A stretch of 64,000 nt of DNA from Ceraceosorus guamensis (GCF_003144195.1 NW_020290011.1:124001-188000); one strand, 5' to 3'. Counted from the first letter of the stretch, positions 47,079-59,592 are shown. Program-made: numbers and translations. Notes: generated by a model from the sequence alone, not told the origin.

Positions 47079-50000
47079 TCAAGCGTCTTCGGTAGAACCG
47101 TCCGCCGCAGCTTTAAGTCGATCCCAAGCCTCCCCGTCGAGCTTGACGAACGTGTCCACTTCTTGCAGCGCGCCAATCTCACTTCTGAGCGCTTCGACAT
47201 CTGCGCGCATTTGTGCTCTCATCCTTTCAGCTTCGGGATCTGACGCTAACGCCACGCCATCTGAATTGTTCACCCCACTGCGGCCGAAAATGGACCCCAA
47301 GCCGAGCGATTGATTGCCTCTCTTTAACCTTCGGAGCGACTCATAATTGCGATTCATGGCTTGCAGCGACGAAGTGTACCTTCATGGGAGGTGGCGTTCA
47401 GTGGGTGAGCCTAGTTCAAGACAGATCCGATCGTTGTGTACCTACCGTTCAACGATGTCATCGACGACCTTTTGAGCCCAAGAGCTTCTCGTCTCGGTGT
47501 CGAGGTGTCGCGCGAGCGCTAAGCTGCTATTCGTATCTCCAGCTCGCTCTCCCTTGCCAAGATACATTTTGAGCGGTCTCAAGGCTTGTGGCACAAAGTA
47601 CGATGGTTCCAATCCTTGGGCACTCGACGGGCTGGAGGTTGGAGCAGAGCTGCCTCTGTATTGCGTCCCCATCGACCTCACCAGTCTTAGCGGCTCTCCA
47701 CACCGAGTCTTTAGCACACTAACGATCCTCTGAGACAAAGAAGCGACGCTTTGTCCCTGGTAGGAACAAGCTTCCTGGAGTGTGTCTAAGAGAATAGGTG
47801 CCAGCCGAGATCAGCAAGTGGGACCTGCCGGTGCCTACAATACGTAGACTCACGACGCATTGCCTTGACCAGCTCTGAGGCCGAAGAACCATCGCTGAGC
47901 GATACGATGACAGGCACGATACGAGTGTCAAAAGCGTCAGACAGCTCGCGCTGAAGCCACAGGGTGTCGGCCGCGAAAATTGTCAGGGTCCGCAAAGCTG
48001 CATCATCCGCAGCGGTCGCAGCTTCCGATTCGACGTTGGCTGGCGTACCAGTTCGAGAAGGCTGCACAGATCTCATAGGAGAGGCGGGCTGAAGGGAAGC
48101 ATGAGAGGATCTGCTTGTGAGCAAGGGTGGGAGAGAGCAGCCGACCGCCTCGAGTCCACTCACGCGTTCTTCTTGACCGCTATTGAGGCGGCTGTGAGTC
48201 GAAAGGGGAGCTGGGCGGCTGGTCGCGTGCTTGTGAAGCTCCTCCGGTAGCTCCGCGTACAACCAACTCTTGTAACGGCTGACAATCTGCAGGCTCAACC
48301 TCCACTGTCTCGCTGCAAGTTCATTCAAGCGAATATGTTTCGCCCACGGAGCCACAAATGCCTCGACGGTGGCCTCGGTGCTGACCATGAGCGGCAATGT
48401 GATTGAAATGTTGCCGGTCCTTGCGGTGTCTGCTGCGACAGCTAGCTTGGGTTCTAATTTTGACACGATTTCTCGATACCTGATTTGGAAGTAGACGGAG
48501 AGCTGCCACCGCTTCTTGAAGGTCGTATATGTTGGATGATCACGAACAGCATTGGCGGCTTGAGGGGACGGCGCCAACATGAGCAAGCTCGCAAGAAATT
48601 CTGAGGTAAGGGTGAAATTCTGATGAAAGGGGGGCGAGAGAGGTGAGGAGGTGCCGTGCAAAGCGCATTGATAGCATGTTGACTTACCTGATGGAAGACG
48701 TCTGGTCTGCCGACAAAGAATAGCTGTCCGCCCAGCTCGTCCATGAGCCGATTTCCCACCTCAACCCAGAGCGACTTTGCGAACACGTTGCAGGGGCCGA
48801 GGTGCTTTGGTACGTTCGCGCCAGCAGCGTGATGTGCGCCATTCAAAAGTGACAGATTGACTGTTGGAACAGACAGGGCTGGCGCAGAAGCTTTCGCCTG
48901 GTGCCGAGGTGCTCTCTCGGCAACATCTGCGATGGGTGCAACCGTCTGGGCAAAGGCCAGAATCTGATTGTAAAGCACGAGCAAGGGCACAGTTGCCTCG
49001 CTAATTGCTTCTGGCTGCAGCAAAGGCTTGCTTGATGCTTCCTCGGAACGGACAGCTGCGGAACCCTGCTTCCCATCGAATCCAGCGGGCGTCACGGGCG
49101 TCCGTAGATTGGAGACCTCGAGGTTGGAAAGCGAAAGGGAGTTGGAATTGATTACATTCTCAGCCCAGGGTCGGACCAAGCATTCGCGAATGACCTCTGC
49201 GACCCCGCGCACACCGTCTAGAGCAGAAGGATCGCTAGAGTTGTCCTGTCGCTGGTGCGGCGCGCTATCTTTCCACTCGTTCTCGGGCAGCAATTGCCAG
49301 GTGGATACGGCAAGTTGAAGCCATCGTTGCTGCTCCTGCTTGCGCAACGACCAATACTGCGAGTCCGGCTCGGCCATCTTGGTCACATGGGTGAATCTCT
49401 CCAGTTCAGCTGCATCCTTCTCAGCTTGTTGACTGCGTCCCACACGAGCGCCGTAGTGCAAGAGCAGACTCCCACCATCGTACCTCGTGAGCAATTCGAT
49501 CAGCATTTCGAGATCAACCCGTAACCTTTCTTCCACGCAAGCGGTGCGTTGGCAGTGAGCATCGATGAACCTGCTCAAGCCAAGCGTGAGCGCTTCGCGC
49601 TTGTGAAAGAGAAGCGCAGAATACTCTGCAGAAGCCCTGGCCACGCGAGCAGGGAGATCTGCTGTAGTGCTTGCGCTGCTTTCCTCGACGCCGGAGGACA
49701 GCGCGGCGTCTGCACCGGCCGAGGAGCGCCGCGTGAGACCAGATGATCTGCGCCGTGCCTTGTGGGCGGAAGAGATACGTCGCTTAGCCATAGGGGGCGA
49801 GGAGTAGGGTGATTGATGCTCAATGGCCCCTTCGTCACTTTGAGGTTCGTCGTCGGTATCTGGTGAATGGTAGAAGTCCTCATCAGCAGAGATGGTGCCA
49901 TGTTCATCCGAATCGCTACCGCCATCCAATGCTATCCAACGAGCAGGATTGTGAGCTCGAAAAGGTCCGACGTCTGTCGGGCTGCGGAGTGACGGACGTG

Positions 50001-50739
50001 CTTGCGCCGGATGAAGTGGGGAGGCTGCTGCTGCGCGATACGATTCCTTGTGGTGGTGGTCGTGATGGCGATGATGTTGGTGGTGATGATGGGATGTCAG
50101 GCCAAGCAGCTGCTCCAACCTTTGCAAGCACTCCTCGAAATTGAGTAGTAACGTCAATTGAGCCTGCACAGGTGCATCAGCGACGTTCAATGCTGTGTAG
50201 GAACGATCCCGGTAGATGAAATTTGAACAACTCACCTTGCTTTGTGCTGCCAGGTGCCTCTGCAGCACCACGTCCTCTAACTGTCTCTCTGCCGCTCTCA
50301 AATCGTCGCGCACCTCTTCCACCCGACCCCGCACCGAATTCAGACCCAAGGTGCCCGCAACGGGTCCGACAGCGTCATCTGCGTTCTCCTTGTGCCAGGC
50401 TAGCCTTGCAATGCGAGGGGCTTCTGCCTTCAAGCTGGTGCCCAGATCTACAAACTTGCGAAAATCCCTGTCCACGACGGATTCCAACTGCTCACGAAGC
50501 TGCGACTCAAAGGAGTGCAGCTCGGATGATATCCTGCTCAGCGTCTGACCAGGTGCTCGGGATAGCAGGAAGATGTCGGGAGAAAATTCTTGCGATGGGT
50601 CTAGGTGGTCATCTCTCTCGTTGAGCGGGGGCAAGTGAGCGCCAAGCGCACCTGCGACGTCCAGGTGGGCTGTATGCGCATCGCGGGCCTCTGCCGCTGA
50701 TCGGCCATCAGCCTCAGACAGCTGTGCGTCCTTGCTCAT
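47079..50739 (-). CDS. COG2: Conserved oligomeric Golgi complex subunit 2 (Cog2)
   Basis: Five exons (minus): 50236-50739, 48688-50163, 47854-48619, 47446-47785 and 47079-47379, about 1128 residues. Cog2 is a lobe-A subunit of the COG tether for retrograde vesicles at the Golgi. The N-terminal COG2 domain is clear: FSPDIFLLSRAPGQTLSRI, LREQLESVVDRDFRKFVDLGTSL and VEEVRDDLRAAERQL. So is the C-terminal domain: EFLASLLMLAPSPQAA, FKKRWQLSVYFQIRYREIVSKLE and APWAKHIRLNELAARQWRLSLQI. Exon 2 carries an insert starting with a His-rich run (HHHHQHHRHHDHHH), then a disordered acidic and Ser-rich segment, making the protein longer than the usual 700-900 residues. The start at 50739 is just upstream of conserved sequence. 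An in-frame ATG at 50889 would add 50 residues without family support. Confidence 0.92.
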
Positions 50740-51543
50740 CGTAAAGACAGCATGGCTAGCGCTTGCTTGGTGCTCAGAGATGAAGGAGAAGGAAAAGGGA
50801 AGGGTGGAGGGAGGCTTCGAAAGGTGGACCCGTGCAGCACGGAGGCTTTGCAGGTCGTGAATCGAGCGCTTGCTCGGAACGATGCGCATATGCGGTACTC
50901 AAGACCGCTGGCCACGGCAGGCAGTGAGTGACCTATCGCCGCGGACCTCCGCTGCTACGCTTCGTTCACCCGAGACTCATACTTGACTCAAGACCGAAGC
51001 GCCGGCTGCGTATTCATCGTCTTCACATGTTCTAGTCATGAGTACCAATCAAGAATCACGTGAATCTTGATCAAGTAACTTGACCTACACTCACTCAAGT
51101 AATCAATTTTGAAGCGCGAATGCTTAGCTCCAATCAAAATCTGGGTCGAGAGTCAGATTTTCGAATCTGAATTTGAATCTGAAACGTGATTACCAACAAT
51201 CAAATTCAAACTGTACGGTACCTATACCACGTAGACTGGCTGATGCACGCGGTATCTGTAGACGAAGGGCCGGCCGGCTGCTGCTGTGCGCTGCTCCACA
51301 TGACAACCAAGATCGCCCTGCGCGCACCGGTCTGCTTCGCGCCCGGCAGCTGCGAGCCTGGTTGTGGCGGTGGCTCGCGCGGTGGTCATGATCGAGTAGC
51401 GACTGCATGTAAACCGCGTTCGCCCTCTCGAAGGCACCAGTCATTGTGAATGTGTGCGTCTTGGCCGCGAACACCATCTCTACTCAGCCCACTCACGAGT
51501 CAGTGAGTCTCTGCAGCCAGCAAAGCAGCGGAAGCAGCATACC
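50740..51543. promoter_or_regulatory. COG2 / F-box gene divergent region with TCACGTGA and AT-rich patch
   Basis: About 800 bases. TCACGTGA lies at 51056-51063 inside AATCACGTGAATCTTGA, in an AT-rich patch (51035-51190) with GAATCTGAATTTGAATC words. Nothing else is recognised. Confidence 0.5.
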
Positions 51544-53257
51544 ATGACTGGTAAGCATGGACCCGCGCCACCCAGATTCGGCAACCATCATGGCCGAGGT
51601 CCGCTGCCAAAGGCAGAGATTGTCAAGCAGGACACTCAACCACCATCTCTCCCCAAGCTCAGCACACCGCAAAAGAAGACCGATGCGCAAGGCAAGACGC
51701 GCAATTTCGATGCGGCTGTACTGCCCATGGAGCTGATCGAGGTCGTGATGGAGTACTTGCTGGACATGCCCTCCACCTCCAAGCTGACTCCGCTGCTTGT
51801 ATGCTCCTCCCTCACCCGCCTCCTCAAACCGATCGTCTATCGCCACGTGACGCTCACCAATCTCGCTGCCCTCCAATCATTCCACGCTGCCATCTCATCT
51901 CCTTCCGCCTCCGCTTCCAATAGCGCTGCACCTCGCTCGACATCCACCAGTGAGGGATCGCTGGCGCGCAAGGTGCGATCGCTCTACATTGCCCCGCTGT
52001 CGCTATCTTCGGATCTGTGGGCCGCGCTGTCGCCTTCTGCGTTGCCCACCATGCGCACCACAGCCCAGGCTCACAGTCTTGTCAGGCAGATCCTTCGCGC
52101 TTGTCGATCGCTGCAGCATCTTGCACTTGATGGCGCTCTGCTGAACAAGGAAGCAGCGGCGAGTTACGGCACGAGCTGCAAACCTCGCAGCTTGACCAGC
52201 GTCAATCCTCACTCGTACGTAGGCGGCTTTTCTGCTCCCATCTTCTCCAAGTGCACCACGTGCCACCTCATCGATGGCAGCTTAACACACGAAGAAGTAA
52301 GGGAGATTAGGGGAATGGCTGGTGAGTAATAGTGCGCAGTACGCGGGGGAGGCAATCAGTCAGCTAATGACAAAAGAGGTCCTCCGATGCGCCTTGTCGC
52401 CTTTCGCTTCACCAGGCCTGCGTCACTTCTCGTGGACCTCACCACGTGAGCACAATTCGGCTCTGCGAGACGTCGATGTCATGCTGCGCATCCTCACGGG
52501 TCCGCAGCCGCCCGGTCACACGTCCCTCGACGCGCTGGTCAACAATTTTCAAGCGTTGGATATCACCCCGCTCATCCTTGGAGCAGAGCAAGCTCAGCGC
52601 GATGTTGCCTCTGCCCACAACAGCGATGCGATTGAAGACGTCGCTCAGTTGGGGGCACTGGAAGCAGAGCAGCAAGATCGAGATGCTGCACAACTAACCC
52701 GTACAGATGCCGGTTTCAGGCTTGGCAGCTCCACGCGAGCAGTAAACATCAAGAGCTTGACCATGCGCTGCCCAGAGTCTAGGTCGGCACTCGTAGGCAC
52801 GCAATTGCAGCGCGTAGCCGCAAACAAGCCCGGTCTTACCTCCAGCTCACCTTGGGATCATCGCTTCTCGACGCCATCTTTCGCCACCAATTCGGACTAC
52901 ATCGACAGCTCGGCAGCTCACACTCGGGCATTACATGCGCCCAGCGGTGTCATGCTGTGCTCGCAGCCATTGCCCTCCGAGGAGCTGGTGGAAGAGTGGG
53001 AAGCGCTACGAGACACGCTCAAAGATCCCATGCTGCTCTACAATGCCATGCCTGGTGGCCACTACAGGGTAGCCAGACCACTCACGCCACCCAAAAGCGG
53101 GCAGGGTCACGGAGATGAGCACTCGAGCGACGATCAAGAAGCGGAGATTGATCCGGCTATGTGTCTGAGGCGGATCCACACAGAGTGGTTGAGCGACGTC
53201 CTGTCTGGGAAGCTGGATCGGGAATCACGGAGCGTAGCGCCCGCCATATCGGCATGA
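51544..53257 (+). CDS. F-box-like protein of unknown function
   Basis: Two exons, 51544-52321 and 52416-53257, 539 residues. Residues about 60-105 resemble an F-box, the Skp1-binding motif of SCF ubiquitin ligases (LPMELIEVVMEYLL, then LLVCSSLTRLLKPIVYRHVTL). They are followed by leucine-rich, helix-forming stretches (VRSLYIAPLSLSS, LVRQILRACRSLQHLALDGALL), as in basidiomycete F-box proteins that sort substrates for SCF. A small Cys pair (KCTTCHLIDG) and a downstream Ser/Ala/Asp-rich region carry no motif I recognise. The C-terminus reads EEWEALRDTLKDPMLLYNA and CLRRIHTEWLSDVLSG. The intron at 52322-52415 has a gtgagt donor and keeps phase. The F-box call is moderate; the substrate is unknown. 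Confidence 0.7.
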
Positions 53258-53855
53258 AGTGCAAACTTGTCTTCCGTCATTTCCTTGCCAAGGAAACAAG
53301 ATGTTTTGGACGAAACTCAAATTGAACTCGCCCATCATCGCCTCGACGGGAAGGTCGCGCTGCGTTGGCGCACCTCGCCGGACGGGTCCCCACCAATTCA
53401 TTCCTCTGCGCCCCTCGCGGTGTTCTGCGATCACGCGCGGCGCCACGCCACCCACTGGGAACTTTTGACGGCAGACGCACCTCTGTGGCGAAGAGATGGC
53501 AGCACCTCGACCTCAATCAGCATTTCTTCGCAGAGTGGTCCGGCTTGCCGAACCTAGTTCTGAGGTGGCGCACAATACAGGCGCCTAGTCCCACTGATCA
53601 ATAGAGTCCATGTTGGTGCCACCCGCGAGGGCGGATTGTCGTGCAGCGGTCATCTGTGTGGCAAATGTCGTGTAGGTATCGACAGAGTGCGAAGCATGGA
53701 GGTGTCGCTCATGAGGACCCACTCGAAAGCTATCGAAAAGTTTGAGAAGAAGCAAGATGTGCTGCTCTTCGCTCTAGTGTGCTATGTCACCCATCCAGAC
53801 GCTGGTCGTCAAAGCATCTCAAACGTACTCTTCTTCAGACTTTCGTCAACTCGCA
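53258..53855. other. Intergenic region between two + strand genes
   Basis: About 600 bases holding the 3' end of the F-box gene and the promoter of the next gene. No TCACGTGA or AT-rich patch is seen. Short open frames overlap but show no family. Confidence 0.45.
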
Positions 53856-54734
53856 ATGCTGTATCCAATTGCGCCCTTGTTTGCGACCCTCTTGCTCGTT
53901 GCCCGTGACATCCACGCTTTAGGAGGGCTGGGGCTTGACCGTGCAGCAGCACTGAAGAGCAAGGGCAAAGCTCTCGTCGGTGCAGGCAATACAGACGAGC
54001 TTCGAGTGCATTTCTTCCGTCATCAACAAACACACGCAAACGTATTGAAGGTTTCGCAAGGCGTGCATGAGCACGAAGGATTGACTACCCTTACGGACAA
54101 GGGAAGGGAAGACGCTCGCAGGCTTGGGCACCATCTCAGCACCCAAGGTCAATTCAAGACAATCTATCACTCGCCTATGCTCAGGGCTAAGCAGACCGCG
54201 GAGGAAATGCAGGGAGCTATGGCGGAGCACGGCCAGCACGTCAAATTGGTCCCACTAGAACAGATACGAACTCTTGACCGCGGCAAGGGAGAGGGTCTGC
54301 CGTTGAAACAGCTCACAGAGGATGCGAAAGCAGGGAAGGTTCACGAAGGACAGGAAACGCACGAGGCCCAAAACCTTCGATTGCATCAAGGTCTGCACCA
54401 TATCATCAAGGCGTCCCAAGGCGAGAAAAACACTGCCTTCATCGGGCACTATCACTCGGTTTCTTCCACTCTCGCCGATGTCTTTGCCAAAGGTGGCGCC
54501 AGGAAGCCATCTTACATCCCTCCAGATTTGAAAGAAGCGCAGCTGAAGGACAAAGTGTGGATCAAGAACGGCTCGCACAGCGTCGTTTCAATCAAGCCCA
54601 GCAAAGTAGCCGACCAGCTTGACAAAGATGGCAAGATGGTCTTCGATCCGGAAACTATACGGATCGAGAAGTGGGGCGAGCTGCTACAGCCGGACGGTAA
54701 ACTCGCGCATCCACAGATCAAGCCTTACAAATGA
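53856..54734 (+). CDS. Secreted histidine phosphatase-superfamily protein with RHQ motif
   Basis: A single exon of 292 residues. MLYPIAPLFATLLLVARDIHA is a likely signal peptide; the in-frame ATG at 53784 would put 24 residues before it. The body is a branch-1 histidine phosphatase (phosphoglycerate-mutase fold): HFFRHQQTHAN with nucleophile His at about residue 56, LTDKGREDARRLGHHL, TIYHSPMLRAKQTAEEM, and the second catalytic-type His in FIGHYHSVSS (about 198). The usual RHG is RHQ, and the second motif GHxxS reads GHYHS. Both histidines and the surrounding arginines are present, so activity is plausible but the substrate is unknown. It is unrelated in sequence to the acid phosphatase at 45.1 kb. 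It is the last well-ordered gene before the gene-poor stretch. Confidence 0.85.
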   Translation: MLYPIAPLFATLLLVARDIHALGGLGLDRAAALKSKGKALVGAGNTDELRVHFFRHQQTHANVLKVSQGVHEHEGLTTLTDKGREDARRLGHHLSTQGQFKTIYHSPMLRAKQTAEEMQGAMAEHGQHVKLVPLEQIRTLDRGKGEGLPLKQLTEDAKAGKVHEGQETHEAQNLRLHQGLHHIIKASQGEKNTAFIGHYHSVSSTLADVFAKGGARKPSYIPPDLKEAQLKDKVWIKNGSHSVVSIKPSKVADQLDKDGKMVFDPETIRIEKWGELLQPDGKLAHPQIKPYK

Positions 54735-57700
54735 TGTGGGTGCGTGGTCTGGTTGAGCATCGAGCAGGCGCTCTGTGCTCACAGCAGCGCCTTTACCGCG
54801 GCTTCGTGATCGTCAATACGCAAGAAATTGATTCATGGCTGGCGGTCAAACATCGACGCCTTCTGTGGAGGACTCTACCAAAACAAAGCGCGAAGTCGAC
54901 GGAGAGCAGACGTCTCGCCATTTCGAGAGGCCATCTTATTTCTTCTGTACATCTGAACAAATTTAAAATTCTCATCGAAGGCTTTTCAAAAATGCTTGAT
55001 TTGTTTTCGCACTCAGCTGTGACCTCAACTCCAACAAACAGGGGTCACATGTCTCACTTGCGGTTTGCTCCTCCATCCATGACCTACAGCAAACCTAATT
55101 GCTCCTCAAACTGTCGAAAGAGGATCTGTCATGTCTGTAAGACGTCTCGATCGAGGCCGTGCCCGCTTAAAGCCTTGAGCGCTAGTATGTATTGGAACAA
55201 CCGTTAGGCAGAGCGCTCAAGCTGCACCTCGTGAGTTAGCAGGTCAAAATTTTGAGCGAAGCTCCGCATAGCATATTTGCGTTTCGGATGTTGCGTGCCT
55301 TTTCTCATTTCATAACCTTTGGGACAGCAGTAGTCTTAAAATCACCATTGTTCTTCGTGCTCGTGGCCAGTGTCTGAGATGAACTTTGCCCTGCTAACGA
55401 ATTGAAATGATCAGGACGAAGTATCTGGCTATCAATTTGGCGGGGGACTATTGAATGGAGTCCTTGTTCGCGACCACAAGATCTGATGATGCAATCACCT
55501 TAACAAAAGATGGCTTCATTTTTGTTAATCTCGCACCCAAAAACGCGCACACTTGCCAGTGCTCGCTTCGTTTGAACAAAGCTTTTTCCGTGAACAAGGT
55601 TTGGATATGCATCAAACCTGCGCTGGTAAGTGATTGTTTAAGGAGCAAATCCACTTTGGATCATCCTAAAGCTACTGCTTCTATGCTCGAACCTTATGGG
55701 AGAGTACTTGTGGCCGCAAATGATAGGGAAGTGCACTACACCGTGCATGTAAATTGGGTCCGCGGGAGGATGAAGAGCGGAAGGATGAAGATATGAGTGC
55801 AGGGTTATTGTGCTTTTAGCCAGAGCTACTGGTCAGACGCGGAACCTCTTTGGCCTTTGGGACTCAATCAGCCAGCAGCGCAACTTTGGCTTCTGGTTCA
55901 ATCTTTGGAACTTTGAATGAATCAAGCGCCGGTGTGTGATGCTTTGTATAACCATTTGAGCCTTCAAATGTCGAAACTCAAAATAGCATGCGACGAAGCT
56001 TCAAGACTGGACATACAGAAACGTGAACGTTAAAGAGCGAACAAGCGAAGACCTTGAAAATCGCCCGACGACTCGTGCCAAGCGCAGATCAAAATGTTGA
56101 AGTGCTTTTGCTGACCCGAACAATCTGCAATTTTGTTTCTTCCTGTCTTTCTCATTGAATTTGTAGATCATTACAAGATGTAGGACACCAGTGCGCGAAT
56201 CGATACAATTCCTCTACTTGGCTTCGTAAAAGCTCATGTACGGCGAATGCAAGATGATTGAACGAGTGCGGACCAGAGAGTTCAGTGTACATTACTGGTC
56301 AAAAGTGAGCGCAGAAACGGCGAGATTACCTGTCCGAACTGGTCCAAAACATCAGACTTGCGAAGAGCTGTAAAGGAATCAAAATACTTCTAGGCTTGGA
56401 CCCTCGCTTTGAAAGACTGCTTACTCCCTAGGCCTGCCTCCTGGTGGTCCCCTTCGTCTCACTGCGGAGCTCGGATTAACTAGCGCACGTTAGGAAACCG
56501 TCCTGCTGCAGAATCCGAGCAAAATTGGACATGGAGGTTCCGCGCGTGATGAATCCAGCGACACGAGCCAAGTACGTCTGGTGAAAATTGCTGGTAGCGC
56601 ACTCCTTTCCACTTGAAAGAGCTACTCACAACCTCTAAAGCTAGCGAGGGTGATCTAGCGCTTCGAAGATAGCCGCGTTTCTGACCGCCAAAAAAAAAAA
56701 AAAAGGCATCGCGTGCACATCTAAAATATCGACGTTATTCTCCAACGCAAAACGTCACACTCTGACTGGGCTTCCCAAGAATTATTGATTCTTGAAATTG
56801 TTTCCGACCTCTGTGCCAGTACTCCACCCAAATTCTGGAAATTGGAAAATGGACTGAGCGCGATGAGACGCACAGATAACTTCCGAGCCTTCACGCGCCG
56901 CTGAGAAAGCAACTTCGCGCAGAAATCCGGTGTTTCATGACTCGGACACTGGAAATGTGGTTGGTTCCTCTGACAAACGCCAATACTAACTTGAAGCAAG
57001 CACCTGCGCTCTTCTATCCTGCGGTTGACTCATCTGTGAGAGACACAATCACGCGATGACCAGCAAAGTAGACACCAAAAGCATTGCTCGGAATGGGGGC
57101 TCTACCTGCAATAACTAGAAAACGAAGATGAAAACGTAGCTCAATGTTCTGGCGGTACAGTGTCATTGCTCAGCGTTCGCGGTCAGGAATTTAGCGCGAA
57201 AAACAGCACTTGCTAGTCTCGAGAGGCTACGGCTGCGCTCGCATCCAGTGTAGAATCAGTCTGTGACGTCTGTTTGACCCGATACGAAGATCATTTTGCT
57301 CTCCCCTCTGGCAACGCGTCGAGCAGCTGTCCAGATAGCTGGATGTAGATCAAAGTGGGGCGGCTAAAGTTGCTGATGAACAATTGAGTGTCCGTTGTGT
57401 AGATGTCGTTCATCATACCATTGCTGCTTGTGTGGACCAGCTCGCAGGATCGCTATGTGTTGATAGCCGGCACGAGTTAAGATTCATTCATTTGAGTCCG
57501 TGGAGAATCTGGACGCTGAGACCGACGTCAGCCATCATCATGCGAGCCACCCTTCTCATGCGCAATGCTCCTAATGGTAGTCGAGTGCGGCGAAAACCGC
57601 GTGGATTAAGCAGCTATGCCGTCCTTCTGAGAACTTGATTGCCTTTTTTCTGACCTAGATCTAATTTAAACAGCGCGGCTTCTGCAGTCTCTGATGGTAT

Positions 57701-58150
57701 TGCAGAATTTACAGTGCTCATCGTTTTTGAGAGCGATACAGGCGAAGGAGAATAATTCTCCGGGATATTTCAACAGAAATCGCCCTCGTCCTCGGCTAGA
57801 AGAAAAGTGAAATGACGCTGATACTGGATGCATGCAGACATGGTTGTAAGACTGAGGTGTTGCTTACAATGATCCCGGCTGAAAGTCAGGACGAGGCGAA
57901 GAACCTTCAGATTGGCTAACCTGCGGCGTGAACCCTAGCTCGGCCTACTCAGTGCTCGCTACGCCCCCATCAGTTGACATCGCTCGGCTCCCGGCTGGAC
58001 TTCGACGTGGAGGCGAATGCCCAGCCTCTGAAGCGCACTGATCCGCGTAACAGCCCATGAATGGACCTGCCAGGCCGTTTGCTGCTGTTCCACAAAACAA
58101 GATGCTACCCAGCAGATTGTGAGAGGGACCTACAACTGGCGCAGAGAAGG
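54735..58150. other. Gene-free AT-richer region
   Basis: About 3.4 kb in which no gene can be supported. Base composition looks less GC-rich than the genic part, stops are frequent in all frames, and no intron-exon series or family motif was recognised. The longest open stretch from an ATG, 55455-55796 (+), encodes 113 residues with no signal peptide and no recognised motif. A run of 15 A lies at about 56689-56704. It may be decayed repeat DNA. Confidence 0.5.
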
Positions 58151-58552
58151 CTGCAATGTGCAGGCCTTTAGTGTTGTTGCTTCTGCACTGGCTGCCTGGT
58201 ACGAGCTTGCTGGTCCCAGGCGCCTTGAATTGGAGCCGAGGGCGGCAAAGGCTTCATCGAGGGCAACTTGTTGCCCTTGGTCGCCTCAATGATGATTACT
58301 CTGAGCGAGGAGATCAAGGAAGCGAATGCTGGATCTGTCTCTTCGAAGGATTCCGCCATTGCGGCACTCACCAGCGAGGTGATTGCCCTGAGAGCAGACT
58401 TGGCACTGTTGAAGAAGGTGCGTGCTCCCAACGGCAATGCTTGATCTCGTGCATGCGCAATGCGCGCATGCTTTGTGAAAGGGTTCACTCAGATTTCACC
58501 ATCACAGAAGCTCTTGCCACGCAAGTCACAATGAGGTGCTTGTAAGCATCTC

Positions 58553-58642
58553 GGAGAAGGACTCTGCTCGCAAATTTGCTGTTCAACAGCAAACTGCAAA
58601 GGTGATGATGGAACAGCAAACTTGCAAGCAGAGTCCTTCTCC
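58553..58642. repeat. Inverted repeat, 32-base arms with 26-base loop
   Basis: Left arm 58553-58584 and right arm 58611-58642 are reverse complements at 30 of 32 positions. The 26-base spacer also contains a near copy of the start of the right arm (AACAGCAAACTGCAAAG). No flanking direct repeat was noticed. Confidence 0.9.
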
Positions 58643-59239
58643 ATCAACTCCTTCTTGCGGCGCAGCATGAGCTCTTTTAGCCATGGTCACTTTTTCTTTA
58701 CCCCAGCAAGCTGCTTGCGCTTAAAGTTTGTCCTGACCTCTTTGTCCTCACCCAGCAGGCTCCTTTAGCCTGCGCCGTTCTTCCACTTCATGCAAATCAA
58801 GTCAAATTCCTTCTTTGCTTGGGCTTCCTTGACCTTCAAGGCAGCAAGCTCTTGGTCCACAGGCTTTGGAGGTGGAGCTGCAGTAGGTGGGAGAGGGCGC
58901 AGCTTGAGCACTGGCATGTTGAACAAAGGGCGCTTTGCTCTTGGTTTAGCTTTGTTCTTTGGCTTGAGCTTGCAGAATTGAGAGTAAAAAGTAGATCTCA
59001 GCACTGATTGTTTGCTATCTCAATCGTGCGTGCCTGCCTAACTATGTGCGCCACATGTGACTCACTTGAGCGTGGGGGATGAACCCAATTGGGCAAAATG
59101 GTTTGCGTGCAGCGGCTTATTCAATTTTTGTTAGGCAAGAATGTGCTCTTTGCACTTGGGGGCACAAAAGACAAAGGGATAGGCCAGTAAGGAATAAGGG
59201 CTCAGCCTATGATGCTGTTGCAAGCAATGGTAGAAAGAA

Positions 59240-59339
59240 CTGGTGAGACACCACCTCCGCTACTGCCTGGTGAGACACCACCTCCGCTACTGCCTGGTGA
59301 GACACCACCTCCACTACTGCCTGGTGAGACACCATCATG
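59240..59339. repeat. 27-base minisatellite, block 1
   Basis: Three full units and a partial unit of a 27-base repeat beginning CTGGTGAGACACCACC, at 59240, 59267, 59294 and 59321. On the + strand it can be read as repeats of GETPPPLLP. Confidence 0.92.
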
Positions 59340-59592
59340 ACGACAAGGAAGAAGGCCAAATTCCGAGAACCTTGTCCCCCCAGTAACGCCTGGCAAACTC
59401 GTAAGAGTTGCCCACCTCCGAGCTTGTCTCCTGGGCGCTTGCGCTCGCGAGTACTTGACCTTGCGAGCGCAACGTTTCTTGCCAGACTTGGCACGACAGC
59501 GTCGTTCTTTGCAGGTGAGCATTGATTCTGGCTCAACAGGCATGACCTGTTCCTTGACCTCGTTTTTGATGCTCTTGTTGTCCTTAGCAGGA

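Noticed and set aside
55455-55796. 113-codon open frame as a small secreted effector
   Set aside because: No signal peptide, cysteine pattern or intron. Expected by chance in an AT-richer stretch.
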